The notes under the pieces are model-generated. The model worked only from the letters and a program-made list of their open reading frames with translations. It did no database searches and was not told the origin of the DNA. The translations under genes were made by a program, and so were the position numbers. DNA of 64,000 nucleotides from Cherax quadricarinatus (taxonomy: Eukaryota > Arthropoda > Malacostraca > Decapoda > Parastacidae), in assembly GCF_038502225.1 (NCBI RefSeq), contig NC_091301.1:13702221-13766220 (forward strand). Direction: 5' to 3'. Each line of letters starts with the position of its first letter. Within the stretch, counting starts at the first letter, position 1. Of this stretch, positions 35,480-46,269 are shown piece after piece.

Positions 35480-36816
35480 ATGAGTGAAATATTGAAATCC
35501 CAGTACGACTCTGTGTTTAGTGAACCACTAATCGGTCTGAGGATCGACGACCCAAATGATTTCTTCATGAATGAGCCTCAAAACTCCATAAATGTATGCC
35601 AGATTTCCGACATTACCCTAACTCCGATAGATTTCGAAAAAGCCATTGACAACATGCCCATGTACTCAGCCCCGGGCCCAGACTCGTGGAACTCTGTTTT
35701 CATTAAGAACTGCAAGAAACCCCTCTCGCGTGCTCTAGGTACACTATGGAGGAGCTTGGACATGGGTAAAATTCCACAGTCACTTAAAACAACGGATATA
35801 GCCCCACTCCATAAAGGTGGCAGCAAAGCATTAGCTAAGAACTATAGACCAATAGCTCTGACGTCCCACATCATAAAAATCTTTGAAAGAGTGCTAAGAA
35901 GCAGGATTGCAAATCACCTAGATTCCCAAAATCTGCACAATCCAGGGCAACATGGGTTCAGGGCAGGTCGCTCCTGCCTCTGACAACTACTGGATCACTA
36001 TGATATGGCCTTGGATGCACTGTAAGAAAATCAGAATGCAGATGTAATATACACAGACTTTGCAAAAGCATTTGACAAATGCGATCATGGCGTAATAGCC
36101 CATAAAATACGTGCTAAAGGAATAACTGGGAAAGTGGGGAGATGGATCTTCAACTTCCTAACAAATCGAACACAAAGAGTAGTGGTCAACAGAGTTAAAT
36201 CGGAGGCTGCCATAGTGAAGAGCTCTTTTCCGCAAAGCACAGTACTCGCCCCATCTTATTCCTTATCCTTATATCAGACATAGACAGAGATATACATCAC
36301 AGCATCGTATCATCCTTTGCGGATGATACTAGGATCTGCATGAGGCTGTCATCTGCTGAGGACGCGGTTAACATCCAAGAAGATATAAACAAAGTTTTCC
36401 AGTGGGCAACGGTAAACAATATGATGTTCAATGAGGACAAATTCCAATTACTCCGTTATGGAAAACTGGAGGAGATAATAACTAGAACAGAGTATACTAC
36501 AGACTCTGGCCATACAATAGAGCGGAAAAATAATGTAAGGGACCTGGGAGTAGTAATGTCTCAGGACCTCACTTTCAAGGATCACAGAAGTGCCACGATC
36601 GCACGTGCAAAGAAAATGATAGGATGGATAATGAGAACGTTCAAAACAAGAGATGCCAAGCCAATGATGATCCTTTTCAAATCACTTGTTCTCTCTAGGC
36701 TGGAATACTGCTGTACATTAACATCTCCATTCAAAGCAGGTGAAATCGCAGATCTAGAGAGTGTACAGAGATCCTTTACTGCACGTATAAGTTCTGTCAA
36801 GCACCTTAACTACTGA
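35480..36816 (+). pseudogene. LINE B copy 1 reverse transcriptase, broken
   Basis: YSAPGPDSWNSVFIKNCKKP, NYRPIALTSHIIKIFERVL, HGFRAGRSCL then a stop at 35981; TDFAKAFDKCDHGVIAHKI and SSFADDTRICMRLSS in shifted frames; DLGVVMSQDLTFKDHRSATI at 36340-36816. At least three disabling changes. Confidence 0.85.
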
Positions 36817-37278
36817 GAACGCTTGGAAGCACTTGACTTGTACTCGTTGGAACGCAGGAGGGAGAGATATATCATAATCTACACTTGGAAAATCTTGGAA
36901 GGAATGGTCCCAAATCTGCACACAGAAATCACTCCCTACGAAAGTAAAAGACTGGGCAGGCGATGCAAAATTCCCCCAATAAAAAGCAGGGGCGCCATTG
37001 GTACACTAAGGGAAAACACCATAAGTGTCCGGGGCCCAAGACTGCTCAACAGCTTCCCATCAAGCATTAGGGGAATTGCCAATAAACCCCTGGCTGCCTT
37101 CAAGAGAGAGCTGGACTGATATCTAAAGTCAGGGCCTGATCAGCCGGGCTGTGGATCGTACGTTGGACTGCGTGCGGCCAGCTGTAACAGCCTAGTTGAT
37201 CAGGCCCTGATCCATCGGGAGGCCTGGTCATGGACCGGGCCGCGGGGGCGTTGATCCCCGGAATAACCTCCAGGTAAG

Positions 37279-37318
37279 TGGGAGAGCCTAGAAAGTGACG
37301 TAGTGGAGGCAGGAACCC
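37279..37318 (+). mobile_element. LINE family A, copy 4, right part
   Basis: GGGAGAGCCTAGAAAGTGAC, GTAGTGGAGGCAGGAACC matches the family A stretch at 1178-1220. About 35 bp of the family sequence is missing between the two parts. Confidence 0.75.
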
Positions 37319-37319
37319 G

Positions 37320-37461
37320 TGTTGTTTTAACCCGCCTTATGGTGCTATGGTGAGCGAAAATTCACGACGCTCTAACCCTTTGGATCATACAATCCATACA
37401 GTGGGTTAGAGCGCCGTGAATTTTCGCTCACCATGAGGCGGGCTAAAATAACAGTGTTGTT
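37320..37461. mobile_element. Fold-back (MITE-like) element
   Basis: Arms TGTTGTTTTAACCCGCC...GGTGAGCGAAAATTCACG and their near-perfect inverse GTGAATTTTCGCTCACC...GGCGGGCTAAAATAACA surround a 24-base centre. GTGTTGTT stands at 37319-37326 and again at 37454-37461, which could be an 8-bp target duplication or overlap with the inverted ends. Confidence 0.78.
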
Positions 37462-37489
37462 ATTGATTAAATACCACTTGTTCGTGGTT

Positions 37490-37592
<103 letters not shown>

Positions 37593-37599
37593 CTTCTAC

Positions 37600-40500
37600 T
37601 TACACTTAGGTCACACTACTCATACATGTACACGTTTATTTATACACACTCATCTGAGTTTTCTTTGATTTTATCTTAATAGTTCTTGGTCTTATTACTT
37701 TTCCTTTTATATCCATGGGGAAGTGGAATAAGAATCTTTCCTCCGTAAGCCATGCGTGTTGTAAAAGTCAACTAAAATGCCGGGAACAATGGGCTAGTAA
37801 CCCCTTTTCCTGTAAAGATTACTAAAAAGAATAAGAAGAAGAAAATTGTCAAAGTGGGAAGTCTGAATGTGCGTGGATGTTGTGCAAATGATAAGAAAGA
37901 GATGATTGTGGATGTTATGAATGAGAAGAAACTGGATGTCCTGGCTTTAAGTGAAACAAAGCTGAAGGGGGTGGGAGAGTTTCAATGGAGAGGAATAAAT
38001 GGGATTAGGTCAGGGGTTTCAAATAGAGTTAGAGCTAAAGAAGGAGTAGCAATAATGTTGAAGGATAAGCTATGGCAGGAAAAGAGGGACTACAAATGCA
38101 TAAGTTCAAGGATTATGTGGAGTAAAATAAAGATTGGATGTGAAAAGTGGGTTATAGTAAGCGTGTATGCACCTGGAGAAGAGAGAAGTGTAGAGGAGAG
38201 AGAGAGATTCTGGGAAATGTTGAGTGAATGCGTGGGGAGTTTTGAATCAAGTGTGAGAGTAATGGTGGTTGGGGATTTCAATGCTAAAGTGGGTAAAAAT
38301 GTTATGGAGGGAGTAGTAGGTAAATTTGGGGTGCCAGGGGTAAATGTAAATGGGGAGCCTTTAATTGAGCTATGTGTAGAAAGAAATTTGGTAATAAGTA
38401 ATACATATTTTATGAAAAAGAGGATAAATAAATATACAAGGTATGATGTAGCACGTAATGAAAGTAGTTTGTTAGATTATGTATTGGTGGATAAAAGGTT
38501 GATGGGTAGGCTCCAGGATGTACATGTTTATAGAGGGGCAACTGATATATCAGATCATTATTTAGTTGTAGCTACAGTTAGAGTAAGAGGTAGATGGGAA
38601 AAGAGGAAGGTGGCAACAACAAGTATGAGGGAGGTGAAAGTGTATAAACTAAGGGAGGAGGAAGTTCGGGCGAGATATAAGCGACTATTGGCAGAAAGGT
38701 GGGCTAGTGCAAAGATGAGTAGTGGGGGGGTTGAAGAGGGTTGGAATAGTTTTAAAAATGCAGTATGAGAATGTGGGGCAGAAGTTTGTGGTTATAGGAG
38801 GGTGGGGGCAGGAGGAAAGAGGAGTGATTGGTGGAATGATGAAGTAAAGGGTGTGATAAAAGAGAAAAAGGTAGCTTACGAGAGGTTTTTACGAAGCAGA
38901 AGTGTTTTAAGAAGAGCAGAGTATATGGAGAGTAAAAGAAAGGTGAAGAGAGTGGTGAGAGAGTGCAAAAGGAGAGCAGATGAAAGAGTGGGAGAGGCAC
39001 TGTCAAGAAATTTTAATGAAAATAAGAAAAAATTTTGGAGTGAGTTAAACAAGTTAAGAAAGCCTAGGGAAAGTATGGATTTGTCCGTTAAAAACAGAGT
39101 AGGGGAGTTAGTAGATGGGGAGAGGGAGGTATTAGGTAGATGGCGAGAATATTTTGAGGAACTTTTAAATGTTGAGGAAGAAAGGGAGGCGGTAATTTCA
39201 TGCACTGGCCAGGGAGGTATACCATCTTTTAGGAGTGAAGAAGAGCAGAATGTAAGTGTGGTGGAGGTACGTGAGGCATTACGTAGAATGAAAGGGGGTA
39301 AAGCAGCTGGAACTGATGGGATCATGACAGAAATGTTAAAAGCAGGGGGGGATATAGTGTTGGAGTGGTTGGTACTTTTGTTTAATAAATGTATGAAAGA
39401 GGGGAAGGTACCTAGGGATTGGCGGAGAGCATGTATAGTCCCTTTATATAAAGGGAAAGGGGACAAAAGAGATTGTAAAAATTATAGAGGAATAAGTTTA
39501 CTGAGTATACCAGGAAAAGTATACGGTAGGGTTATAATTGAAAGAATTAGAGGTAAGACAGAATGTAGAATTGCGGATGAGCAAGGAGGCTTCAGAGTGG
39601 GTAGGGGATGTGTAGATCAAGTGTTTACATTGAAGCATATATGTGAACAGTATTTAGATAAAGGTAGGGAAGTTTTTATTGCATTTATGGATTTAGAAAA
39701 GGCATATGATAGAGTGGATAGAGGAGCAATGTGGCAGTTGTTGCAAGTTTATGGAATAGGTGGTAAGTTACTAAATGCTGTAAAGAGCTTTTATGAGGAT
39801 AGTGAGGCTCAGGTTAGGGTGTGTAGAAGAGAGGGAGAATACTTCCCGGTAAAAGTAGGTCTTAGACAGGGATGTGTAATGTCACCATGGTTGTTTAATA
39901 TATTTATAGATGGGGTTGTAAAAGAAGTAAATGCTACGGTGTTCGGGAGAGGGGTGGGATTAAATTATGGGGAATCAAATTCAAAATGGGAATTGACACA
40001 GTTACTTTTTGCTGATGATACTGTGCTTATGGGAGATTCTAAAGAAAAATTGCAAAGGTTAGTGGATGAGTTTGAGAATGTGTGTAAAGGTAGAAAGTTG
40101 AAAGTGAACATAGAAAAGAGTAAGGTGATGAGGGTATCAAATTATTTAGATAAAGAAAAATTGGATATCAAATTGGGGAGGAGGAGTATGGAAGAAGTGA
40201 ATGTTTTCAGATACTTGGGAGTTGACGTGTCGGCGGATAGATTTATGAAGGATGAGGTTAATCATAGAATTGATGAGGGAAAAAAGGTGAGTGGTGCGTT
40301 GAGGTATATGTGGAGTCAAAAAACGTTATCTATGGAGGCAAAGAAGGGAATGTATGAAAGTATAGTAGTACCAACACTCTTATATGGATGTGAAGCTTGG
40401 GTGGTAAATGCAGCAGCGAGGAGACGGTTGGAGGCAGTGGAGATGTCCTGTCTAAGGGCAATGTGTGGTGTAAATATTATGCAGAAAATTCGGAGTGTGG

Positions 40501-41118
40501 AAATTAGGAGAAGGTGTGGAGTTAATAAAAGCATTAGTCAGAGGGCAGAAGAGGGGTTGTTGAGGTGGTTTGGTCATTTAGAGAGAATGGATCAAAGTAG
40601 AATGACATGGAAAGCATATAAATCTATAGGGGAAGGAAAGAGGGGTAGGGGTCGTCCTCGAAAGGGTTGGAAAGAGGGGGTAAAGGAGGTTTTGTGGGCG
40701 AGGGGCTTGGACTTCCAGCAAGCGTGCATGAGCGTGTTAGATAGGAGTGAATGGAGACGAATGATACTTGGGACCTGACGATCTGTTGGAGTGTGAGCAG
40801 GGTAATATTTAGTGAAGGGATTCAGGGAAACCGGTTATTTTCATATAGTCGGACTTGAGTCCTGGAAATGGGAAGTACAATGCCTGCACTTTAAAGGAGT
40901 GGTTTGGGATATTGGCAGTTTGGAGGGATATGTTGTGTATCTTTATACGTATATGCTTCTAAACTGTTGTATTCTGAGCACCTCTGCAAAAGCAGTGATA
41001 ATGTGTGAGTGTGGTGAAAGTGTTGAATGATGATGAAAGTATTTTCTTTTTGGGGATTTTCTTTCTTTTTTTTGAGTCACCCTCCCTCGGTGGGAGACGA
41101 CCGACTTGTTGAAAAAAA
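37600..41118 (+). mobile_element. RTE-like LINE, nearly intact
   Basis: 5' UTR (about 37690-37850), a single long EN-RT frame (37854-40778) broken by one TGA, and a 3' UTR ending GTGGGAGACGACCGACTTGT followed by A10. The exact 5' limit is unclear. Lies in SLC22 intron 7, in sense. Confidence 0.85.
37854..40778 (+). pseudogene. RTE endonuclease-reverse transcriptase, one in-frame stop
   Basis: Endonuclease: GSLNVRGCCANDKKEMIVDV, VLALSETKLKG, VVGDFNAKVG, SLLDYVLVDKR and ATDISDHYLVV. RT: GKAAGTDGIMTEMLKAGGD, NYRGISLLSIPGKVYGRVI, EQGGFRVGRGCVDQVFTL, FIAFMDLEKAYDRVDR, GLRQGCVMSPWLFNIFIDG and LLFADDTVLMGDS; C-terminal TLLYGCEAWVVNAAARRRLE and WFGHLERMD with GRGRPRKGW. The two halves share one frame and are separated only by TGA at 38766-38768. 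The family has no other visible lesion in this copy. Confidence 0.9.
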
Positions 41119-41124
41119 AAATAT

Positions 41125-41343
41125 ATTAACACTGGCCGATTCCCACCAAGGCAGGGTGGCCCGAAAAAGAAAAACTTTCACCATCATTCACTCCATCACT
41201 GTCTTGCCAGAAGGGTGCTTTACACTACAGTTTTTAAACTGCAACATTAACACCCCTCCTTCAGAGTGCAGGCACTGTACTTCCCATCTCCAGGACTCAA
41301 GTCCGGCCTGCCGGTTTCCCTGAACCCCTTCATAAATGTTACT
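41125..41343 (-). mobile_element. Second RTE copy, inverted: 3' UTR part
   Basis: The reverse complement matches 40790-41115 (GTGTGAGCA, TTCAGGGAAACCGG, GGACTTGAGTCCTGGA, ATGGGAAGTACA). It is the 3' end of the minus-strand RTE copy whose coding part is at 44004-45063; LINE B copy 2 separates them. Confidence 0.87.
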
Positions 41344-43998
41344 TTGCTCACACTCCAGCTCTTGCACCCAACATCTTGCTCCTGGGGGATTTCAACTTAA
41401 GGCACCTAAAATGGAGGAATATAGCAAATAATATTGTTGCAGTAATAACACCAGGAGGCAGCTCTGATGAAAACTCACACTCACACGAGCTTTTAAATCT
41501 CTGCACAAAATTCAATTTAAACCAGCAAATAATAGAGCCTACTAGACTGGAGAATACACTAGACCTCATCTTCACTAACAATGATGATCTGATAAGAAAT
41601 GTGACCATATCAAAAACAATATACTCAGATCACAACATAATTGAGGTTAAGACATGTATGCGTGGAGCCCCAGACCGACATAATGAGACTAGTCACGAGG
41701 GAGCATTCACCAAATTCAACTTCAATAACAAAAACATAAAGTGGGACCAAGTAAACCAAGTCCTAACCGATATAAGCTGGGAAGATATACTAAGCAACAC
41801 AGACCCCAACTTATGCCTAGAACAGATTAACTCGGTGGCACTCGATGTATGCACAAGGCTTATTTCCTCTAAGAAAAAGGAGGAGTAGATGTAAAATAGA
41901 AAGAGACAGGCGCTCCCTTTACAGGCGACGGAAAAGAATAACAGAGCGGCTAAAAGAGGTCAATATATCTGAAATGCGTAGGAAGACACTGGTCAGAGAA
42001 ATAGCAAGCATCGAACTTAAGCTAAAAGAATCCATTAGGAGTCAGGAATCGCGGGAAGAACTAAAAGCCATAAATGAAATCGAAAGAAACCCAAAGTATT
42101 TCTTCTCCTATGCCAAATCAAAATCGAGAACAACGTCCAGTATTGGGCCCCTACTTAAACAAGATGGGTCCTACACAGATGACAGCAAGGAAATGAGTGA
42201 ACTACTCAAGTCCCAATATGACTCAGTTTTTAGCAAGCCGCTAACCAGACTGAGAGTCGAAGATCAAAATGATTTTTTTATGAGAGCCACAAAATTTGAT
42301 TAACACAAGCCTATCCGATGTTATCCTGACGCCAAATGACTTCGAACAGGCGATAAATGACATGCCCATGCACTCTGCCCCAGGGCCAGACTCATGGAAC
42401 TCTGTGTTCATCAAGAACTGCAAGAAGCCCCTATCACGAGCCTTTTCCATCCTATGGAGAGGGAGCATGGACACGGGGGTCGTCCCACAGTTACTAAAAA
42501 CAACAGACATAGCCCCACTCCACAAAGGGGGCAGTAAAGCAACAGCAAAGAACTACAGACCAATAGCACTAACATCCCATATCATAAAAATCTTTGAAAG
42601 GGTCCTAAGAAGCAAGATCACCACCCATCTAGAAACCCATCAGTTACACAACCCAGGGCAACATGGGTTTAGAACAGGTCGCTCCTGTCTGTCTCAACTA
42701 TCGGATCACTACGACAAGGTCCTAAATGCACTAGAAGACAAAAAGAATGCAGATGTAATATATACAGACTTTGCAAAAGCCTTCGACAAGTGTGACCATG
42801 GCGTAATAGCGCACAAAATGCGTGCTAAAGGAATAACAGGAAAAGTCGGTCGATGGATCTATAATTTCCTCACTAACAGAACACAGAGAGTAGTCGTCAA
42901 CAGAGTAAAGTCCGAGGCAGCTACGGTGAAAAGCTCTGTTCCACAAGGCACAGTACTCGCTCCCATCTTGTTCCTCATCCTCATATCCGACATAGACAAG
43001 GATGTCAGCCACAGCACCGTGTCTTCCTTTGCAGATGACACCCGAATCTGCATGACAGTGTCTTCCATTGCAGACACTGCAAGGCTCCAGGCGGACATCA
43101 ACCAAATCTTTCAGTGGGCTGCAGAAAACAATATGAAGTTCAACGATGAGAAATTTCAATTACTCAGATATGGTAAACATGAGGAAATTAAATCTTCATC
43201 AGAGTACAAAACAAATTCTGGCCACAAAATAGAGCGAAACACCAACGTCAAAGACCTGGGAGTGATTATGTCGGAGGATCTCACCTTCAAGGACCATAAC
43301 ATTGTATCAATCGCATCTGCTAGAAAAATGACAGGATGGATAATGAGAACCTTCAAAACTAGGGAGGCCAAGCCCATGATGAAACTCTTCAGGTCACTTG
43401 TTCTATCTAGGCTGGAATATTGCTGCACACTAACAGCACCTTTCAAGGCATGTGAAATTGCCGACCTAGAAAATGTACAGAGAACTTTCACGGCGCGCAT
43501 AACGGAGATAAAACACCTCAATTACTGGGAGCGCTTGAGGTTCCTAAACCTGTATTCCCTGGAACGCAGGAGGGAGAGATACATGATTATACACACCTGG
43601 AAAATCCTAGAGGGACTAGTACCGAACTTGCACACGAAAATCACTCTCTACGAAAGCAAAGGACTTGGCAGACGATGCACCATCCCCCCAATGAAAAGCA
43701 GGGCTGTCACTAGCACGTTAAGAGACCATACAATAAGTGTCAGGGGCCCGAGACTGTTCAACTGCCTCCCAGCACACATAAGGGGGATTACCAACAGACC
43801 CCTGGCAGTCTTCAAGCTAGCACTGGACAAGCACCTAAAGTCAGTTCCTGATCAGCCGGGCTGTGGCTCGTACGTTGGTTTGCGTGCACCCAGCAGCAAC
43901 AGCCTGGTTGATCAGGCTCTAATCCACCAGGAGGCCTGGTCACAGACCGGGCCGCGGGGGCGTTGACCCCCGGAACTCTCTCCAAGTAAACTCCAACA
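41344..43998 (+). mobile_element. LINE family B, copy 2, nested in the inverted RTE
   Basis: 5'-truncated inside the endonuclease (NILLLGDFNLRHLKWRNIAN). Frames 41376-41888, 41845-42303 and 42296-43966 cover EN end, linker and RT. Its 3' end reads CGGAACTCTCTCCAAGTAAA. RTE sequence is continuous across the insertion, and ACTCCA is present at both joints (41335-41341 region and 43991-43996). Confidence 0.9.
42296..43966 (+). CDS. LINE B reverse transcriptase, open 556-codon frame
   Basis: HSAPGPDSWNSVFIKNCKKP, PLHKGGSKATAKNYRPIALT, HGFRTGRSCLSQLSDHYDKV, IYTDFAKAFDKCDHGVIAHK, SSVPQGTVLAPILFLILISD, VSSFADDTRICMTV (FADD catalytic box), DLGVIMSEDLTFKDHN and SLERRRERYMIIHTWKILEG. It runs on through the 3' conserved region to LIHQEAWSQTGPRGR. 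The frame joins the upstream linker only with a frameshift at 42296-42303, so the copy is disabled although the RT itself is open. Confidence 0.9.
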   Translation: MINTSLSDVILTPNDFEQAINDMPMHSAPGPDSWNSVFIKNCKKPLSRAFSILWRGSMDTGVVPQLLKTTDIAPLHKGGSKATAKNYRPIALTSHIIKIFERVLRSKITTHLETHQLHNPGQHGFRTGRSCLSQLSDHYDKVLNALEDKKNADVIYTDFAKAFDKCDHGVIAHKMRAKGITGKVGRWIYNFLTNRTQRVVVNRVKSEAATVKSSVPQGTVLAPILFLILISDIDKDVSHSTVSSFADDTRICMTVSSIADTARLQADINQIFQWAAENNMKFNDEKFQLLRYGKHEEIKSSSEYKTNSGHKIERNTNVKDLGVIMSEDLTFKDHNIVSIASARKMTGWIMRTFKTREAKPMMKLFRSLVLSRLEYCCTLTAPFKACEIADLENVQRTFTARITEIKHLNYWERLRFLNLYSLERRRERYMIIHTWKILEGLVPNLHTKITLYESKGLGRRCTIPPMKSRAVTSTLRDHTISVRGPRLFNCLPAHIRGITNRPLAVFKLALDKHLKSVPDQPGCGSYVGLRAPSSNSLVDQALIHQEAWSQTGPRGR

Positions 43999-44003
43999 GC
44001 ACG

Positions 44004-45062
44004 TCAAGTATTAAAAACCATTTGTCTGCATTCACTCCTATCAAACACGCTCACGCATGCCTGCTGGAAGTCCAAGCCCCTCGCACACAAAACCTCCTTT
44101 ACCCCCTCCCTCCAACCTTTCCTAGGCCAACCCCTACCCCGCCTTCCTTCCACTACAGACTGATACACTCTTGAAGTCATTCTGTTTCGCTCCATTCTCT
44201 CTACATGTCCGAACCACCTCAACAACCCTTCCTCAGCCCTCTGGACAACAGTTTTGGTAATCCCCCACCTCCTCCTAACTTCCAAACTACGAATTCTCTG
44301 CATTATATTCACACCACACATTGCCCTCAGACATGACATCTCCACTGCCTCCAACCTTCTCCTCGCTGCAACATTCATCACCCATGCTTCACACCCATAT
44401 AAGAGCGTTGGTAAAACTATACTCTCATACATTCCCCTCTTTGTCTCCAAGGACAAAGTTCTTTGTCTCCAAGGACAAAGTTCTTTGTCTCCACAAACTC
44501 CTAAGTGCACCACTCACCCTTTTCCCCTCATCAATTCTATGATTCACCTCATCTTTCATAGACCCATCCGCTGACACGTCAACTCCCAAATATCTGAATA
44601 CATTCAGCTCCTCCATACTCTCTCCCTCCAATCTGATATCCAATCTTTCATCACCAAATCTTTTTGTTATCCTCATAACCTTACTCTTTCCTGTATTCAC
44701 TTTTAATTTTCTTCTTTTGCATACCCTACCAAATTCATCCACCAATCTCTGCAACTTCACTTCAGAATCTCCCAAGAGCACAGTGTCATCAGCAAAGAGC
44801 AACTGTGACAACTCCCACTTTATGTGTGATTCTTTATCTTTTAACTCCACGCCTCTTGCCAAGACCCTCGCATTTACTTCTCTTACAACCCCATCTATAA
44901 ATATATTAAACAACCACGGTGACATCACACATCCTTGTCTAAGGCCTACTTTTACTGGGAAATAATTTCCCTCTTTCCTACATACTCTAACTTGAGCCTC
45001 ACTATCCTCGTAAAAACTCTTCACTGCTTTCACTAACCTACCTCCTACACCATGCACACACA

Positions 45063-45063
<1 letters not shown>
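44004..45063 (-). pseudogene. Second RTE copy, inverted: RT C-terminal half
   Basis: Frames 44425-45063 (VKVGLRQGCVMSPWLFNIFI, LLFADDTVLLGDS) and 44004-44513 (TLLYGCEAWVMNVAARRRLE, LLRWFGHVERMERNRMTS). The shift between them is caused by a 22-bp tandem duplication, CTTTGTCTCCAAGGACAAAG plus TT, at 44440-44490. Truncated on the right at a TA microsatellite. Confidence 0.88.

Positions 45064-45156
<93 letters not shown>
45064..45156. repeat. (TA)n microsatellite
   Basis: TA run between the RTE truncation and MITE copy 2. Confidence 0.95.
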
Positions 45157-45159
<3 letters not shown>

Positions 45160-45484
45160 TGCGGAATAGGAAAAATTGGTCATTTAGCAAGAACTCATTT
45201 AAAATTAAGTCCTTTCTAAAAATTTCTCTTATACGTTTAAAGATATATATTTTTAATTTATGTTAATGTAAAAATTTACAATTTTGTATCCTAATCCAAC
45301 TATATATATTTTAAATAATTTTGCAATAATTTAATAATAAACAAACACAATGAAATTTTTTTTTTGTTAGGTTCAGAATGATTTTTGCGAAATTACCGCA
45401 TACACAAATTTTCGCTTGCCTTATTCGGCAAGAACAGCGTTGCTATTTAAGCCAAAATAGCAAGTTTTACCTATTCGGCACGAT
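45157..45484. mobile_element. MITE family T, copy 2 (328 bp)
   Basis: Same ends (GTGTGCGGAATAGGAAAAAT; ...TTACCTATTCGGCACGAT) and body blocks as copy 1 (AGCAAGAACTCATTTAAAAT; CAGAATGATTTT). One internal segment of about 50 bp is missing. Confidence 0.82.
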
Positions 45485-45686
45485 AATATGTACATATGCA
45501 CACCTCTAGGTATATAACCTTGCTCCTCAGTATACACACTGAGAAGTATACTTATGTGATATAGGCTACAAGTATGTATTAAAGTTTACAAATTAAAATA
45601 AAAATAGACGCAGCATGTTAATTACTAAATTGTTAACAATAAATCTGTAAAATTTTGACACCAGCATCTAACACTTATTTCCACAG

Positions 45687-45746
45687 AAAAGGGTGAGTGA
45701 TGAGAAGTCAGTCACGAGGAACCTGCTCAACTTGTTCCAGAGCATC
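45687..45746 (+). CDS. SLC22 exon 8: end of cytosolic loop
   Basis: A 60-bp exon with acceptor TTTCCACAG and donor AGCATC|GTAAGT, phase 0 on both sides. It encodes KRVSDEKSVTRNLLNLFQSI. The ending NLLNLFQSI followed by ITLLSTRNMRRR in the next exon fits the family pattern before TM7 (a hydrophobic patch, then basic residues). It lies 31.8 kb from exon 7. A multiple of three, so skippable in frame. Confidence 0.78.
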
Positions 45747-45909
45747 GTAAGTAATAGTTAACTACCATATTTTGCCTTCCCTATTGAAAATTTTATGAAT
45801 AAAACGCATGAGCATCACCTGGGTATCTTTACCAAAGAGACGTTACGCCAACCAATCTCAGCATCAATTCAATAAAGAATAAAAGGACACAATACCGTGA
45901 CCGGAATCC

Positions 45910-46012
45910 ACAAATAACACGCACATAGAGTGAAACTTGTGTCTAGTTAATGGTCCAACTCAGACCGAAACGCCGTCATAAGTTTCATTCTCCTATGTGC
46001 GTGTTGTGTTTC
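45910..46012. repeat. Inverted module with GACCGAAACG core, copy 1
   Basis: Arms AACACGCACATAGAGTGAAA and TTTCATTCTCCTATGTGCGT with GGTCCAACTCAGACCGAAAC in the right arm. Related inverted modules lie at 54712 and 61285. Confidence 0.7.
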
Positions 46013-46269
46013 AGTTTAATACAAAGAACGTGCTATATGACGTCAAGAGGTGATTTGAGTCCCTTAGGCTTGATAGGTGGTCAGTCGATCAGCCTTGATA
46101 AATCTACAGAAGTGCTAGGATGGAAACTAACTGTGGTATATATACTCTTGATAGTTGGGGTAAAGCAGTTGAAGACGGCATCACAGGTGGGCAGAGTACG
46201 CTAGAGGAAGTCACGCTAAGTATGCATGACCGAAACGTTTCCTTAATTAAAATATTCAAGTGTTGTACG

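Larger units (their letters stand above)
33692..37277 (+). mobile_element. LINE family B, copy 1, near full length, nested in LINE A
   Basis: Order: CCCH-finger ORF1 (33800-34140), endonuclease (34152-34829), linker (35088-35483), RT (35480-36816, several breaks) and C-terminal domain (36823-37119), then a 3' UTR ending GGAATAACCTCCAGGTAA. CR1/Jockey-like RT with SSFADDTRICM. Frameshifts and stops inactivate it. Confidence 0.87.

Noticed and set aside
38876..39466. 196-codon minus-strand frame
   Set aside because: Shadow of the RTE reverse transcriptase on the other strand; composition is Ser/Leu/Phe-rich as expected of an antisense frame.
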